A DNA stretch of 64,000 nucleotides from Imbricaverruca yamaguchii. Its lineage: Eukaryota > Arthropoda > Thecostraca > Neoverrucidae. The notes beneath the pieces were generated by a model. That model had not been told where the DNA came from, searched no databases, and was given only the letters and a program-made list of their open reading frames with translations. The translations under genes were made by a program, and so were the position numbers. This document shows positions 50,750-61,852 of this stretch, in pieces; the first letter of the stretch is position 1, and each line of letters starts with the position of its first letter. The stretch is taken from the NCBI GenBank assembly GCA_034440575.1, contig JAOTOL010001153.1:124001-188000 (forward strand), read 5' to 3'.

Positions 50750-51015
50750 CGTTTTGATAGCAAGCACTCGTATGACTAGGAGCTCCCCAAGAAATGCATC
50801 ATATCCTGATCGGACGGTGCTCTCATCGCTGGTTTTTAATTTACACTGCCACATCGCTGTTCCAGACATACAAAATCTAGAACTCCTTCAAATTGCCGCT
50901 TTCTTCTTAATGGTTCAACGGAAGATGTTAATTTTTGCAAGAGGAGCCACACGTGAATGCGCACAGTTTTACAAGTAGCCGGAGTCCATAACCGCGAGAG
51001 AGCAATGTTGTAATC
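50750..51015 (-). repeat. Dispersed ~255-bp repeat, copy 2
   Basis: Inverted partner of 6135-6390. On the minus strand it contains a 60-odd codon open frame that is not kept in the other copy. Confidence 0.65.
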
Positions 51016-51019
51016 AGGG

Positions 51020-52323
51020 GTAGATCCAGGAATTGTCATGGGGCACTTGTCTGGAGGTGCGTTAATTTTTCAGAGCGGCGCCACTGCGAAAGCATCTGGA
51101 GGGGCGACTTTTAGTGCAAAATTCGAGGGGGCGGGATGCACTCGGACCTTCCTGAAAAACTCGGCCTTTTTATTTCATAGGGGCACATCCGGCTGATAAA
51201 TTCGAGCGGGTATACTGGAACCTTTTCCTCCCCCAGGGCACCTTCCACGTGGGAGTACATGCCCTCGGTGCCACACCCTTTATCCACTCTGGTTTTCATT
51301 GCGCCATCCAATACGCCAGTAAAACAGGAAAACATGGAAAAGATAATTCATATTTTCTAGTCCATATTTTCTACCGTGAAACCATCGTCCAATATTTTAT
51401 GTTTTTCCTCCTACAAGAGGGCAACGTTTAACATACAGCATTGCTCTATGGTGATCGTGAAATCTGGTTCAGCTCGTACGTCATAAAGCTAGATGTTCAT
51501 AGGCAGTGTTAAGTAGTGAAACTTGCTAATTTTTATATCGTTTTTTAAAATCTCCTTTTTAAGAAGAGTGAATTTGAAAAATTACAATACATTGAAATTG
51601 AATTCAAGGGGCCGAAAATGACAGTGAAAAAATGGCTGAATTCCAAGGATTTTGGGGCGCTAGTTACTACTCTATCCTGTTCAAACTTACCGCGTCCCTG
51701 ATTTGCCCCCCCCCCCCTAACTTCGAATCCGAGGTTACACCCATGCATATTTATACCAGAAGCCAGTTTGTTATAATCCGTGAACCCAAATTGTCAATTT
51801 TGGTGTAATATTTTCCTCAGTTTTCAATAGAGTATCATTAGTAGGACATCTTCAGCTTCTTGAACACTTAATATTTTCTGAGCTAATGGGCTTTATATTG
51901 CTAATTGTGTCGTGACTGAATTGCGAAGTGGTACGAGAAGTATTCTATAATTCCTGAAGAATTGCACCTCACCAAACAATTCCTGGAGAGCTTGCACGCA
52001 GCCACCGAGACAGTGTTTGTTCCCTTGTGTGTTCCGATCATGCGTGGTACCGGAACACGCTGTAGTCAATAATAACAGTGGACGATTTTCTGTCGACGAT
52101 AGGTCACATGAGCCCGCACACCAGATGAACTACCACTCGGTATGGTATGGCCACGTTCCAATCATCACCCGGCATAATTTGGCCGGGTCGAGTTCTGCCG
52201 ACAACCTGCGAGTACATCTTGAGTGCCGTCCTCCATGTGGTGTGGCGGGACATGCACGACACGCGCACCCCGGAAGGTGCCCTGCGCGCCAGTTGGCATG
52301 ATCGTCTCCTTATCACGCATCTG
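51020..52323. other. Region 3' of the receptor-like gene
   Basis: Because the receptor gene reads leftward, 52323 downward is its expected 3' untranslated region. A G/C-rich tract around 51690-51720 interrupts AT-rich sequence. No other gene is recognised. Confidence 0.4.
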
Positions 52324-52819
52324 CTACGTCATGGCCACACCCGCCGCACTGCTGACGGCGCGCGTCTCGTCTTTGGGGTCGTACGGTGTGGCGTACTCGC
52401 CTGTGCCACTCTGTACTCCCGTCCGTTGGCCTTGCGGTTTGCTTGTGGAGACATCTGTCAGCTTTTCGCGGATGCTCGAGTTACCCGCGCAGCCACCGGG
52501 CGCCTGCCCGTCCACGAGAGGAACCGAGTACTCAATATTGCGGGCAACGGTGCGTTGCGCTGCGGTCTGTGTCGACGCCGACGGTGGCGCCGTTCCCCAG
52601 GTCAGCGCGCCGTTGGGCGGTGTGCCGGCCGGGTCTGCGTCGGCGCACGCGCCTTGGTTGTGCTGGTCGGCCGGCGGTGGCGCTGGTGTCGGCGACAAGG
52701 AGTCTGTCAGGCTTGGTCGGCAGCTGGGCACGGCCGGCGGGGCGGCAGACACCAGCGGCAGGAGGCAGCTGCCCGTGAAGCTCGGCTCCTCATAAATCGC
52801 CTCGGGGCCCTCCAGCTCG
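52324..52819 (-). CDS. Receptor-like gene, last exon: tyrosine-rich cytoplasmic tail
   Basis: 496 bases, ending in TAG at 52326-52324. The acceptor is GTGGGTACGTTCCAG|C with a CTGAC branch-like word about 20 bases earlier; it gives one base to finish the codon begun by the exon at 53402. The tail reads ELEGPEAIYEEPSFTG, then a Pro/Ser/Ala-rich stretch, then RNIEYSVPLVDG and GEYATPYDPKDETRA. Joined across the splice it gives HLYSELEG, another tyrosine motif. Tyrosines in YEEP, YSVP and YATPY contexts suggest SH2/PTB docking; that is inference. GC content is high and no transposon motif is present. The frame is open further upstream, so a different acceptor cannot be ruled out. Confidence 0.6.
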
Positions 52820-53401
52820 CTGGAACGTACCCACGCACCAGTCAGCAGACGAGTCGGTGACTGGCGTAGTGCGCGAGTGGGCCGAAGTTCTGTTTTCGAA
52901 ATCGGAGGTTATGTTGTTCCATCGAGTGTCACAAGGAATCGGTGATGTTTTTCAGCGTCTGCTATAAGCAAGCAAGCATGCCGTTTTGTTTGTTCGGACA
53001 CCAATGTGCAGCATGTGGACAATTCAATTCGCGCATCTGTTTGCTGGCAGCAACATCACATCAGTTCGTTCGATGCGAACAACACAAATTAAACAAATCT
53101 ATTTTAGGATTGGTACTTTCGCTACCATACAATTGCGCCTTCGGTCGCGGAATATGTGTAGGTAGAAATGTCGCACAGCATTGCCAGTGACAAAACGATC
53201 CTCCTGTCCAGCAATACCGCAACTACTCGCACAACTTGCATCAACCAGTCACCAAGGAGCTAGACATGAAAAAAACTTGTCATGCAATATCGGCAGATCA
53301 TCAATGTGCACATTTGCGCTAATCTGCAGATTTCTCCAGAGGTAGGCCGAACTAGCATTTCCATCTACCTCGCTCATGGCTTCCCGCCCTCACCGCCTCA
53401 C

Positions 53402-53591
53402 CTGTACAGGTGGTCTTCCTGGCTGGACTCGTAGATGGGGTTGCGGTTGAGCTCGCAGAACTCGATGTTGTCGTACTGTTCGGTGGCGGGTTTGTCGGCT
53501 CCGTATCGCCGAGTGTTGTACATGGTGACGGCGACGGCGGCCAGAAGCAGCGCCCCGCCCACCGCACCCCCAATGATGGCCCCCAGGTAGT
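53402..53591 (-). CDS. Receptor-like gene, transmembrane exon
   Basis: 190 bases. It opens after the acceptor CACGTCTGTCGCAG with two bases finishing a codon (phase 1) and ends CTGTACAG|GTGAGG (phase 2). It encodes YLGAIIGGAVGGALLLAAVA, a ~22-residue hydrophobic helix with GxxxG small-residue spacing, then the stop-transfer YNTRRYGADK. The cytoplasmic start has EQYDNIEF and the NPxY-like NRNPIYESSQ. The in-frame TGA seen if the donor is ignored lies within the GTGAGG donor itself, which supports splicing. A type I single-pass membrane protein is the natural reading. The family was not recognised from this exon alone. Confidence 0.72.
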
Positions 53592-53610
53592 CTGCGACAG
53601 ACGTGGGCTT

Positions 53611-54240
53611 CCCACAAGGTCCGTACCGCGCGGCGACAGCGATACCAAGGCTCGTGCCACATGGCGGTAGAGATGATATGCTCCATACCAAAGGGCGACA
53701 TGGGTGCCAAGGTCCGCACCACGACGATAATGATGCTACATCCATACCACAGGGTAATAGGGATGCCAAGGTCTGTACCACAGGGCAACAAGGATGCCAA
53801 GGTCCGGCCCATAGGGTAATCGAAATGCTAAGCTACGTACGAAATGCTAAGCACAGGGTGACATGGATACCAATATACGTGTCACAGTGCGATATGGATG
53901 CAAAGGTCCGTACCACAGGCAGATCAGGATGTCATTGTCCATATCACAGGGCAATAGGAATACCAAAGTTCGTAACCACAATGTGGTAAAGGGATGTCAA
54001 AGTGCGTACGACAAGGGGACATGGATGCCAAGATCCGTACCACGGCGATCGATATGCCAAGGTACGTAACGCGGGGTGACAGGGATGCCAAGGACCGTGG
54101 CACGGGGCGGTGGGGATACCAAAGTCCGCATCCCAAGGTGACGTTTATACCAAGATCAACACCAAAGAGTGATCGTCATGCCTAGGTCCTCATCACAGAA
54201 CGACATGGATGCCAAGGTCCATGCATCAGGATAATAAAGA
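53611..54240. repeat. Decayed 31-bp minisatellite abutting the TM exon acceptor
   Basis: Units of about 31 bp, core GATGCCAAGGTCCGTACCAC then AGGGCGACATG, continue for about 600 bp with many small indels. The first recognisable unit on the exon side starts about 20 bases from the 3' splice site at 53592. Open frames on both strands are repeat translations. Confidence 0.85.
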
Positions 54241-54249
54241 TGATAAGGT

Positions 54250-55081
54250 CTACAAGGGAACGGTTGGGAGGTCATGGCTTAGGACAACAGGGAGACCAGG
54301 CACTGGCGGATCTAGCCAACTGGTTTTGGTGGGGCGGCAACTTTCGGATTTGCGTGTCAGCCCTCGCCCCTCCCTCAATTGGTGCGCCTAGGATTTCCAT
54401 GAGAGGGTTGGGATGGATTTGGAGGGTGCCCATCCTGCCATTATTTTTGGTTTCATAACAATGCTGGCAAACGCATTGCAGTATACACTCACCATGGCTC
54501 ATGTCGAATTATTTTGACATCAGCAACAGGCTTACCTTTGTTCAAACAAAAATGAAAAAGTATCTACAAGTTGTCAATCTTTTGCATTGTAACCTAGAAC
54601 CATGAAACCGGTTGCATGTTTGTTGTATGCCCACTCTTTCCACAGTGCAAAAACCCTGACCTGCTGCTTACCTGACCACATTAGCAGCTCATTATAATTA
54701 CCTGACCAAGATAATCATTAATGAGAAAATTGTTAATGTGAACTCCTTACTTGGAATAACAGGAATAAGTAAGCAGTTCTCAGTCTCCTTAGGGTGGTGC
54801 AACTCTGGATCTCAACAGACAGAGGCTGGGCTGGGGCCAACTTCTGATGCAGGCAGAAGATCGAGACGGGAAAGGTTGGAGACAGAAGCTACTCCTTCAG
54901 GAGAAGGTTGAGATGTTGAGATGGAGAATCCAGACTGAAAATAAGGACAGACATATACTTCAATATCCACCTTTGAGTTCACAAACTTGTATTCCTAGAC
55001 ATCTTAGTTTAGACAATTATCCTTGCACAAAAAGAGCATCAAAGTTTTCCATCAATCATAATACCCCATTTGATTATCAGG
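54250..55081. other. Unassigned intronic stretch
   Basis: Lies in the inferred large intron of the receptor-like gene. No exon is recognised. Confidence 0.4.
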
Positions 55082-56052
55082 TTAGCACGCGCACTCGAGT
55101 GAGGGGGGGCGAATTTCGCCCACCCCTCCGTTTTTATCACACATAACTCCAGACTTTACCGGCCTATTTACGCCATTCTTTGTGTACCAGCTCAGAAATG
55201 GTCGGCGTGCTGTTTAAAACCAGAAAACGGGAATCAGCCGACATTTTTTTTCGAGTTGGGGGTCGTTAAGTAAAAAAAATCGCAGCGCCAGACAACAAAA
55301 ATCAGCGCTGATGAGCTTCCCGTATATTGGCAAAAGGGAAATTCTTTGCGACATTGGCGATTTATTTGGTGTGCATTGTTATGCTATATAGTTTTAAAGT
55401 CATGTTTGGTCAGCAAGGTCAAGTCAGATCAAGTTCATGGCAGGTTAATGGAACCAAATTTGGTCAACTGCAATGTTGACATAAATGCAAAGACCGTCAT
55501 ACGATTGATGTCACTTTGCATGTTACTCCCTACACATCTTGAAAACTACTGCTTGTCATTGTGTACCTAAGCATTTGAACACTGTTCATGCACTTCACTC
55601 CTTTCTTTGCGGAGCCGATTGCGCCGAGCATCCCAATGGAGCAGGCGGACGGTCGGTCAGCCCGGTTCCGGTAACTGGAGCAAGTAATGACCTGATAAAG
55701 TGCTGCTATATAGGTGACTTGAGGTTAAATGCCTGTTCTAGCATCTGTATTGCATCATTAGTAATGTCCAAAACATCATTGGTGTCCATTTCGGAACATT
55801 TAAACACAACCACAGCGATCCATAACAATGACAAGCCAATCCACGCAAAACCTTTTTTTCGACATTTTTCCTCAGTTGACATTGAAAATATTGACCTAAG
55901 GTGATGAAATTAGCACACAATAGAGCTGACTACATTATCTATCCATCCTGCGAATTTCGTTGCCCCAGCTGCAATAAGAGCCGAGATCTTAGGGGGCGGA
56001 ATCCGCCTCGTCCAGTGCACGTATTTTTTTAGGCCCTCCAGGGTCCGTGTTA
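55082..56052 (+). mobile_element. TTAA-type MITE A, copy 2
   Basis: Homologous over its length to 15704-16704 and in the same orientation, from TTAGCACGCGCACTCGAG to CCTCCAGGGTCCGTGTTA. It is non-coding, although short open frames such as 55346-55570 run through it. Confidence 0.8.
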
Positions 56053-56079
56053 GGTTCTGTTGCATATTTAGTTTATTTT

Positions 56080-56515
56080 TCAAACCTTGCTTTTTTCAAA
56101 CTCAAAGTCTCTTTTTGGTGGTACTCTGCCCAGAAACTGAAAAGTAAACAATTGCACAGAAAATGAGTGGTCCTAATCAGTGTCAGTCACATTCATAAAC
56201 ATTGCATTGGAAGGGTATATTCCAATGGTTCATAAAACGCTTTCAAGCATGAATTTACTACCAAACCTTCCATGTCAACATTTGCTTTTGTTTTTTAATT
56301 TTAATCTCAAAAATAAAATGAGCCAAAAGCTAACCAAACCAAATCTGTTCTTGCAGAAAATACATTTATTGGGAAAATACATTTTTAAAAGTATCTAATA
56401 ATTTTTGTTCAACTAAAAAGAAAAACCTAACCTCACATAATCCAACCAAGATGAACCTAAACCTACATGCTTGCTTCATGGAGGTAAACTGTGTAAAACT
56501 TGTTTTGTGGATACC
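56080..56515. repeat. Dispersed AACCTAACCT-type repeat
   Basis: The last ~110 bp (AAACCTAACCTCACAT through GTGTAAAACTTGTTTTGTGG) match 59870-59980 in the same orientation. Confidence 0.55.
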
Positions 56516-57361
56516 TTAACCCGCGCCGTGCCGGAGGGGCTCTTCAACCGCCCCTAAGGTTTCTTGCAGATAGTGAACGAAGAGCGCGGGGCAGCGCGTC
56601 GAAATTTGGAATACCTTTTCCCACATCAAATTGGCATGCTATGCCAAACTTTTGAAGTGTGGTCATCTAGGATCAACGAGTTAATCTAGGTTAAGTGAGG
56701 TCAATGAGTTAAATTAGGTCAAGTGAGGTCACCTCCAAAAACGTTCAACCAGTCGTCACGCGTTAACGGATGCAGATATTTTAATGAAACTCAGCGTTTG
56801 CTTATCTTTAGGGATGCAACAAAACGTGTTATTTTTTTTTAGTTTTTAGCTACTTATAAATTTGGCATATTTGCCTATGATAGTTCAAATCGAAGATTCG
56901 GGCTAAAGTAAGCATTTTGATTAAAGCAAGTTGGTTTCCAACAGTGTTTATCGGTCTGCTTTACCCATTAGAAAAGGAAAATTAAAGAAAACTTTCAAAC
57001 TACAAATTTTGAAATTTTAAAGAAATAAAATGTTCATTTATGGGAATGTTATGGCCCTGGTTTATTTCCCTGTCCTTTTCTGATTCCCAATAATTGTTGT
57101 TTTTTCAAATATCCCCCAAAATGAACTCCACAGAGCCAAACACATAATGTAAGTCATGAAAGGCCGTGAAAATCTAGCCCCAAAGAGACGTCACTTTTGG
57201 AGGAAATTCCTTTGGGGTGTGGATCAGGGGATTACTCGTCGAGCATTTTCCGATGAAGCCTCTTCCGTTTTGTGCGACACTTAGTTTGGATTTTAGAGGA
57301 GGTTACAATCCCCCCAGATACGGGGTGTGAGGATCTGACAGGAGAGATGGGGCGGGGTTAA
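56516..57361 (-). mobile_element. TTAA-type MITE B, copy with TTAA ends
   Basis: Ends TTAACCCGCGCCGTGCCGG and GATGGGGCGGGGTTAA; 838 bp between the TTAA duplications. It is inverted relative to 57444-58285 and shares the GGGGCAGCGCG, GACGACTGGTTGAA-type and GTGACGTC blocks. Its right TTAA is shared with the left TTAA of the adjoining MITE A copy. Confidence 0.82.
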
Positions 57362-59180
57362 CACGCGCCCTGGAGGGCCTCTGAAAATTACGCCCACTGG
57401 GGGGTGGCGGATTCCTTCCCACCCCATAAGCTGTCGGCTCCTATTAACCCGCGCCGTCTTTCCGTTCAAATCCGCACACCCCGTCTCGGGGGGGGGGGCG
57501 GTTGAAGACCCCCTCTAAAATCCAAACAAAGCATCGTACGAAAACGAAAGCGGTGTCATCGGAAAGCGTTCGACGAGTAGGGTTCGGGTCCACTGCCAAA
57601 AGAAAATTCCCCAAAAGTGACGTCACCAGGGGGGATAGATTTTCACTTTTCACGACTTACATGATTTTTTTTGTCTCTGGGGAGTTCATTTTGGGGATGT
57701 ATGAAAAACAAAATTTATTTGGAATGAGAAAAGGACAGCGAAGTCGACCAGGGCTATAATTTTTTTTTCGCCCCCAAAAATATTTTTTTTTGTGTTGAAA
57801 ATTATAAATTTTCAGTTTTCAAGTTTTCTTTAATTTTCCTTTTCCAATGGGTAGAGCAGACCGAGGAACGTTGTTGGAAGTCAACTTTCCCCAATACAAA
57901 ATGCTTACTTTGGCCAGAATCCTGCATTTGAACTGCAATATGGCAAATACACAAAATTTGTATGTAGTCAAAAACGGGGAAAAAAATCAACTCGTACGTT
58001 TTGTTGCATCTGTAAAGATAAGCAACCGCTGAAAGTTTCATCAAAATAGCTGTATCCGTTAAAGCGTGACGACTGGTTGAATTGTTTTGGAGGTGACCTC
58101 ATTTGACCTCGACTGACTCGTTGACCCTAGATGACCTGATCTAAAAATGTTGAACCAGCATGTGAAATTGATGTGGGAAAATGTATGCCAAATTTGGGCG
58201 CGCTGCCCCGCGCCGTTCGTCCGCTATCCGCGAAAAACCTGAGGGGGGCGGTTGAAGACCACCCTCCCGGAACGGGACGGGTTAATGCTGGAGCAACGAA
58301 ATTCGCAACGAGGATGGGTACGGTAAAGAACTCTATTGTGTGGAAATTTCATGACCTTAGATCAATATCTTCGAGTTCAAATGAGGCCAAAATTTCCAAA
58401 TTTTCTGGTTTTGCGTGGCTTAGCTTGTCGTTGTTCTGGATCGCTGTGATTCTGTTTAAGTGCTCAGAAATGGGCATCAATGATGTTTTGGAGATTACTC
58501 ATGATGCAATACAGATACTACACCTGGCATTTGACCTCAGGTCACCTATATAGCAGCACTTTTTTAGGCCATTACCTGCTCCAGTTACCGGAACCGGGCC
58601 GCTCGCCCGACTGTTCCGTTGGGCGGCTCGGTGCAATCAGCTTCGCAAAAAGTAGTATGGAACATGAATAAAGTATGGAATCATTTAGGTACACAATGAC
58701 AAACAGTAGCTTTCAGGATGTGTAGGAAGTAACATGCAAATGACATCAATCGCATGACAGTCATTTGCATTTAAACAACATTCCAGTTGACAAGTTTGGT
58801 TCCATTAACCTGTCAATAACTTGACCTGACTTGACGTCGGTTACCTAACATGACTTTGAAACTATATAGCATAACCATATATCAAACACGTCGTTAGTGT
58901 CGCCAAGAACACTTCCCTTTTGCCAATATACGGGAAGCACTTCAGAGCCGATTTTTGTATTCTGGCACTGATAATTGCTTTTTACTTCAACGTCCCCTAA
59001 CTCGCCAACAAAAAATAGGCCGATTTTCGTTTTTCGTGCATTAAACAACGCACCGGTAATTTTTAAGCAGGTACGCAAACAATGACGTATATCGACCGGT
59101 ACAATCAGAAGTTATGTACGAAAAACCGGAGGGGTGAGCGGATTTGGCCCCCGCCCCACCCCTCCAAGGGCGCGTGTTAA
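57358..59180 (-). mobile_element. TTAA-type MITE A, copy 3, split by MITE B
   Basis: It starts TTAACACGCGCCCTGGAGGG and ends CTCCAAGGGCGCGTGTTAA, so it has perfect TTAA-anchored inverted ends. It is inverted relative to copies 1 and 2. The first ~86 bp (57358-57443) are separated from the rest (58286 on) by a MITE B at 57444-58285. The break point corresponds to the intact TTAA at 16613-16616 of copy 1. Confidence 0.85.
57444..58285 (+). mobile_element. TTAA-type MITE B inserted in MITE A
   Basis: 834 bp between TTAA at 57444-57447 and TTAA at 58282-58285. Ends are CCCGCGCCGTCTTTCCG and GGAACGGGACGGG. A TTAA target with exact duplication is the signature of piggyBac- and Kolobok-type transposases, so this is probably a non-autonomous member of one of those. 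Confidence 0.88.
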
Positions 59181-59540
59181 AGTGCAATAATACCCAAAGC
59201 ATAAGGCAATAATCACAAGATTCTAGAAATGTACCTATGTACCTTTCTAGGTATGTGCTAAGTAATGGACAAAGCTTGTCTGGTGTTATCAGATTTGAAA
59301 CTTTCCCGAACGAAGGGGTGATGAAGTTTGCCAAAGGCCAATGCATTTTTCATGTAACAGACTTCAAAGAAAAGACTAACCTATTTTCTGAGTATTACCT
59401 TGTTGATCATGGTTATCTAGATCAGCATCCGAGTGTACAGTGGAATCGCCATAGTGGTAAACTTGTAGTGTAAGGTAATTTTTTAGTTCTTGAAATCTAT
59501 TTTTCTGATGCAATACTTATAAATATTGTCAACATGAGGT
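59181..59540. other. Unassigned stretch with a 78-codon open frame
   Basis: The plus-strand frame 59237-59473 (MYLSRYVLSNGQSLSGV...) has a protein-like composition, but I recognise no family and see no supporting splice sites. It adjoins a dispersed repeat and may be part of a larger unknown transposon. Confidence 0.35.
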
Positions 59541-59985
59541 AACCACTCATTTCCTCTGGAAGTGCATACTTTTTTTCAGTTGGGAGGTGAAGTAACACCA
59601 AAAAAGGGGCTTGGATTTGGGTAAGATAGCATTAAAAGTGATGTTCAAAGTAACACAAAAAAAACAATGTAAACTAACTTAACCTAACCTAGCGTAACCT
59701 TCCATGCAAGAAACCAAATTGTTTAAAAGTGGAAAATTGTCAAACAACTTTTTGCACAAAAAGATTCAACTTAAAAATCTTCACCTAACCAACCTAGCCT
59801 GTCACATTTTTGAAGGATCAATTTCTTGGAATAATATCCCCAAAATTGTTTATTTAATAAATATTTTTTCCAACTTATAACAGAAGTCTAGCCCAACCCA
59901 GCCCAACAAAACCTAACCTATTTGTTTCACTCATGGGGATATATGTGTAAAACTTGTCTCATATATGCTTGCCTTAAACTGCAAG
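59541..59985 (+). repeat. Dispersed AACCTAACCT-type repeat
   Basis: Shares CTTTTTTTCAGTTGG, GGGGCTT, AAAAGTGATGTT and CTTAACCTAACCTAGCGTAACC-like order with 26915-27075. Confidence 0.6.
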
Positions 59986-61130
59986 AAAACCCTTAAAGGT
60001 TGATGGCCCGGTCCAACCACCCGAATCTCCCTCACCTGCGAACCCACCAGTTACCTCTTTTTCAGGATCTAAATACCTACATACCTCCTCTTGCTATTCT
60101 TCTTGAAAAGAAATCAGCTAACGTGGCCTGTCTCTTCATCTTAGCGATCCACTCAACATACGAAACACGCTGCACAACTGGGCTTAACTGGACACATGCA
60201 CAAAACATCCTGTTCAAATTTCGCTTTCGAAATCTGGCTCATTGGGTTTGCTCGCCCGTTACTAGCTAAACTAAATGCATGAAGCTATGTAACTAAAGAA
60301 TAATGAAACTGCTGATTTTGTCACCTCTTGCTGTAAGCAGAACTTAAACAGCATAGAATCATCGACATGCGTCAGAATCTACTATGCTCCCATATTGGGC
60401 TTCCAAACAATAATTAAAATATCTTTAAAATTGGAGATTCTTTCACCCGCTATTTGCAAAGTTACCATATTTTAATCTGGTGTACTTCTGTTGGTTTCGG
60501 GGGCCAAAAGACATGATGCCCCTCCTTTGAGGCGCTTCCGGGGGGTGGGTCATGGCCGGAATCCCCCCTTGGATCCGCCAGTGAGACAAAGGTTTATGGA
60601 TGCCAATGGAAGGAAACCAAGTCCAATACAGAAGGAAGACGAAAGTATGTACATAAAGCGTGTGCAAGTATGTACATCAAGGCTGCATGGAGACCAAACT
60701 CTGTATTTAATAGTAACGGAGATTGGTTCTTTTGCACGCACATGCTAACGGCGAGGAGACCAAAGTTCGTATGTAAGGGCGATGGGAAGATCATGGAGAG
60801 GAATGGGTGCGATTCCAAGGCCTGGACATGAGGACAGATGCACGATTCGTACATGGTAGCAGCATGCAGATTCAGGTGTTCACCAAAGGCCAACGGGGAG
60901 GTACACAGGAACAGCTGGGAGACAAATGTTTGTAAACAGATGCAACAAGTATTGAGGTATGTACATACGAACTACATCGACTTGACCTAGTGTGAAGTGA
61001 TGTGACCTGGGGTGCATAAGCGTAGGACTGTCTCTGAGCTAGATGCTAGATGCTGGCTGCACTTGATTGTGTGGTATGCATCGAGAGTTCTTAAAACGTG
61101 TGTTGATGCGCGAGTCGCGGGCTTAGCAGG
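59986..61130. other. Unassigned intronic stretch
   Basis: No exon is recognised. 60590-60960 contains loose repetition of GGAGACCAAA and GTATGTACAT-like words without a clear period. Confidence 0.4.
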
Positions 61131-61135
61131 CTCTC

Positions 61136-61277
<142 letters not shown>

Positions 61278-61624
61278 CTCTTTTAACTGATCCGGCTCAT
61301 GGCATTTATTGCAGCTTTGAAGCTCACCAAAACCCGCATCCCAAGTCCATCTAATCATGGAATTTCGATTGCAATCAATTGTTGTTTTGCGGATCGGTCA
61401 ATCGACTCCGGAGATAGTTATCCTGCTTAACGCGGTACCGTTATGTCGCTGAGTACTAACGCGACAGCCGGTGCGCGGCTGAGGGTCCCTCCGGGCGTTT
61501 TCACACTGTTCGGAGGTCCACTGGAACGTGTGCGTTTCACGGTCTGACCGGCTGTCGATCGCAAGACTGTCGCCGGAACTGACGCCTGCGCGCATCTTAG
61601 TCGGCCACCGATGGCAGCACGTAC

Positions 61625-61819
61625 TTGTGATCCTGCCGCCAGGCGCGCTGCACGAGATGGCTTTCGTCCAGATCCAGTGCGGCGGCCGACACTGGATCTG
61701 GCCTCTGCCGTGCAGCGGCGGGCCACAGCTGACGCTCATGTTGGCTCCCTGTACGCTCGGCTGTGGCGCGTGGTAGAGCAGGGCTGCCTTCTGGGCGGGG
61801 CTGCCACAGACGCGGGCAT
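61625..61819 (-). CDS. Receptor-like gene, sushi/CCP domain exon
   Basis: 195 bases, phase 1 at both ends, the class typical of sushi (CCP/SCR) exons. It begins after CCGACAG with AT|GCC CGC and ends ATC ACA A|GTACGT. It encodes ARVCGSPAQKAALLYH, then SVQGANMSVSCGPPLHG, GQIQCRPPHWIWTKAISC and SAPGGRIT. The four cysteines, the CG-P opening, the G before C2 and the tryptophan between C3 and C4 all fit the CCP consensus. The leftover A joins the AC that opens the transmembrane exon at 53591 to make Asn in frame, so the three minus-strand exons form one compatible model. The acceptor lacks a good pyrimidine tract; the minisatellite begins about 30 bases upstream. Intervening exons may exist. Confidence 0.6.
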
Positions 61820-61852
61820 CTGTCGGCACCCATGTCTCCCGTACACGTGTGC

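Noticed and set aside
52147..52860. Plus-strand open frame of 237 codons
   Set aside because: It is the GC-rich antisense of the receptor tail exon; the minus strand has a splice-compatible exon with coherent motifs.
53398..53781. 127-codon ORF ending at TGA 53398 as a complete protein
   Set aside because: Its first half is the 31-bp minisatellite and its stop lies inside a GTGAGG splice donor; the exon model explains it better.
59237..59473. 78-codon open frame with protein-like composition
   Set aside because: No family recognised and no splice or homology support; kept only as a note in the unassigned stretch.
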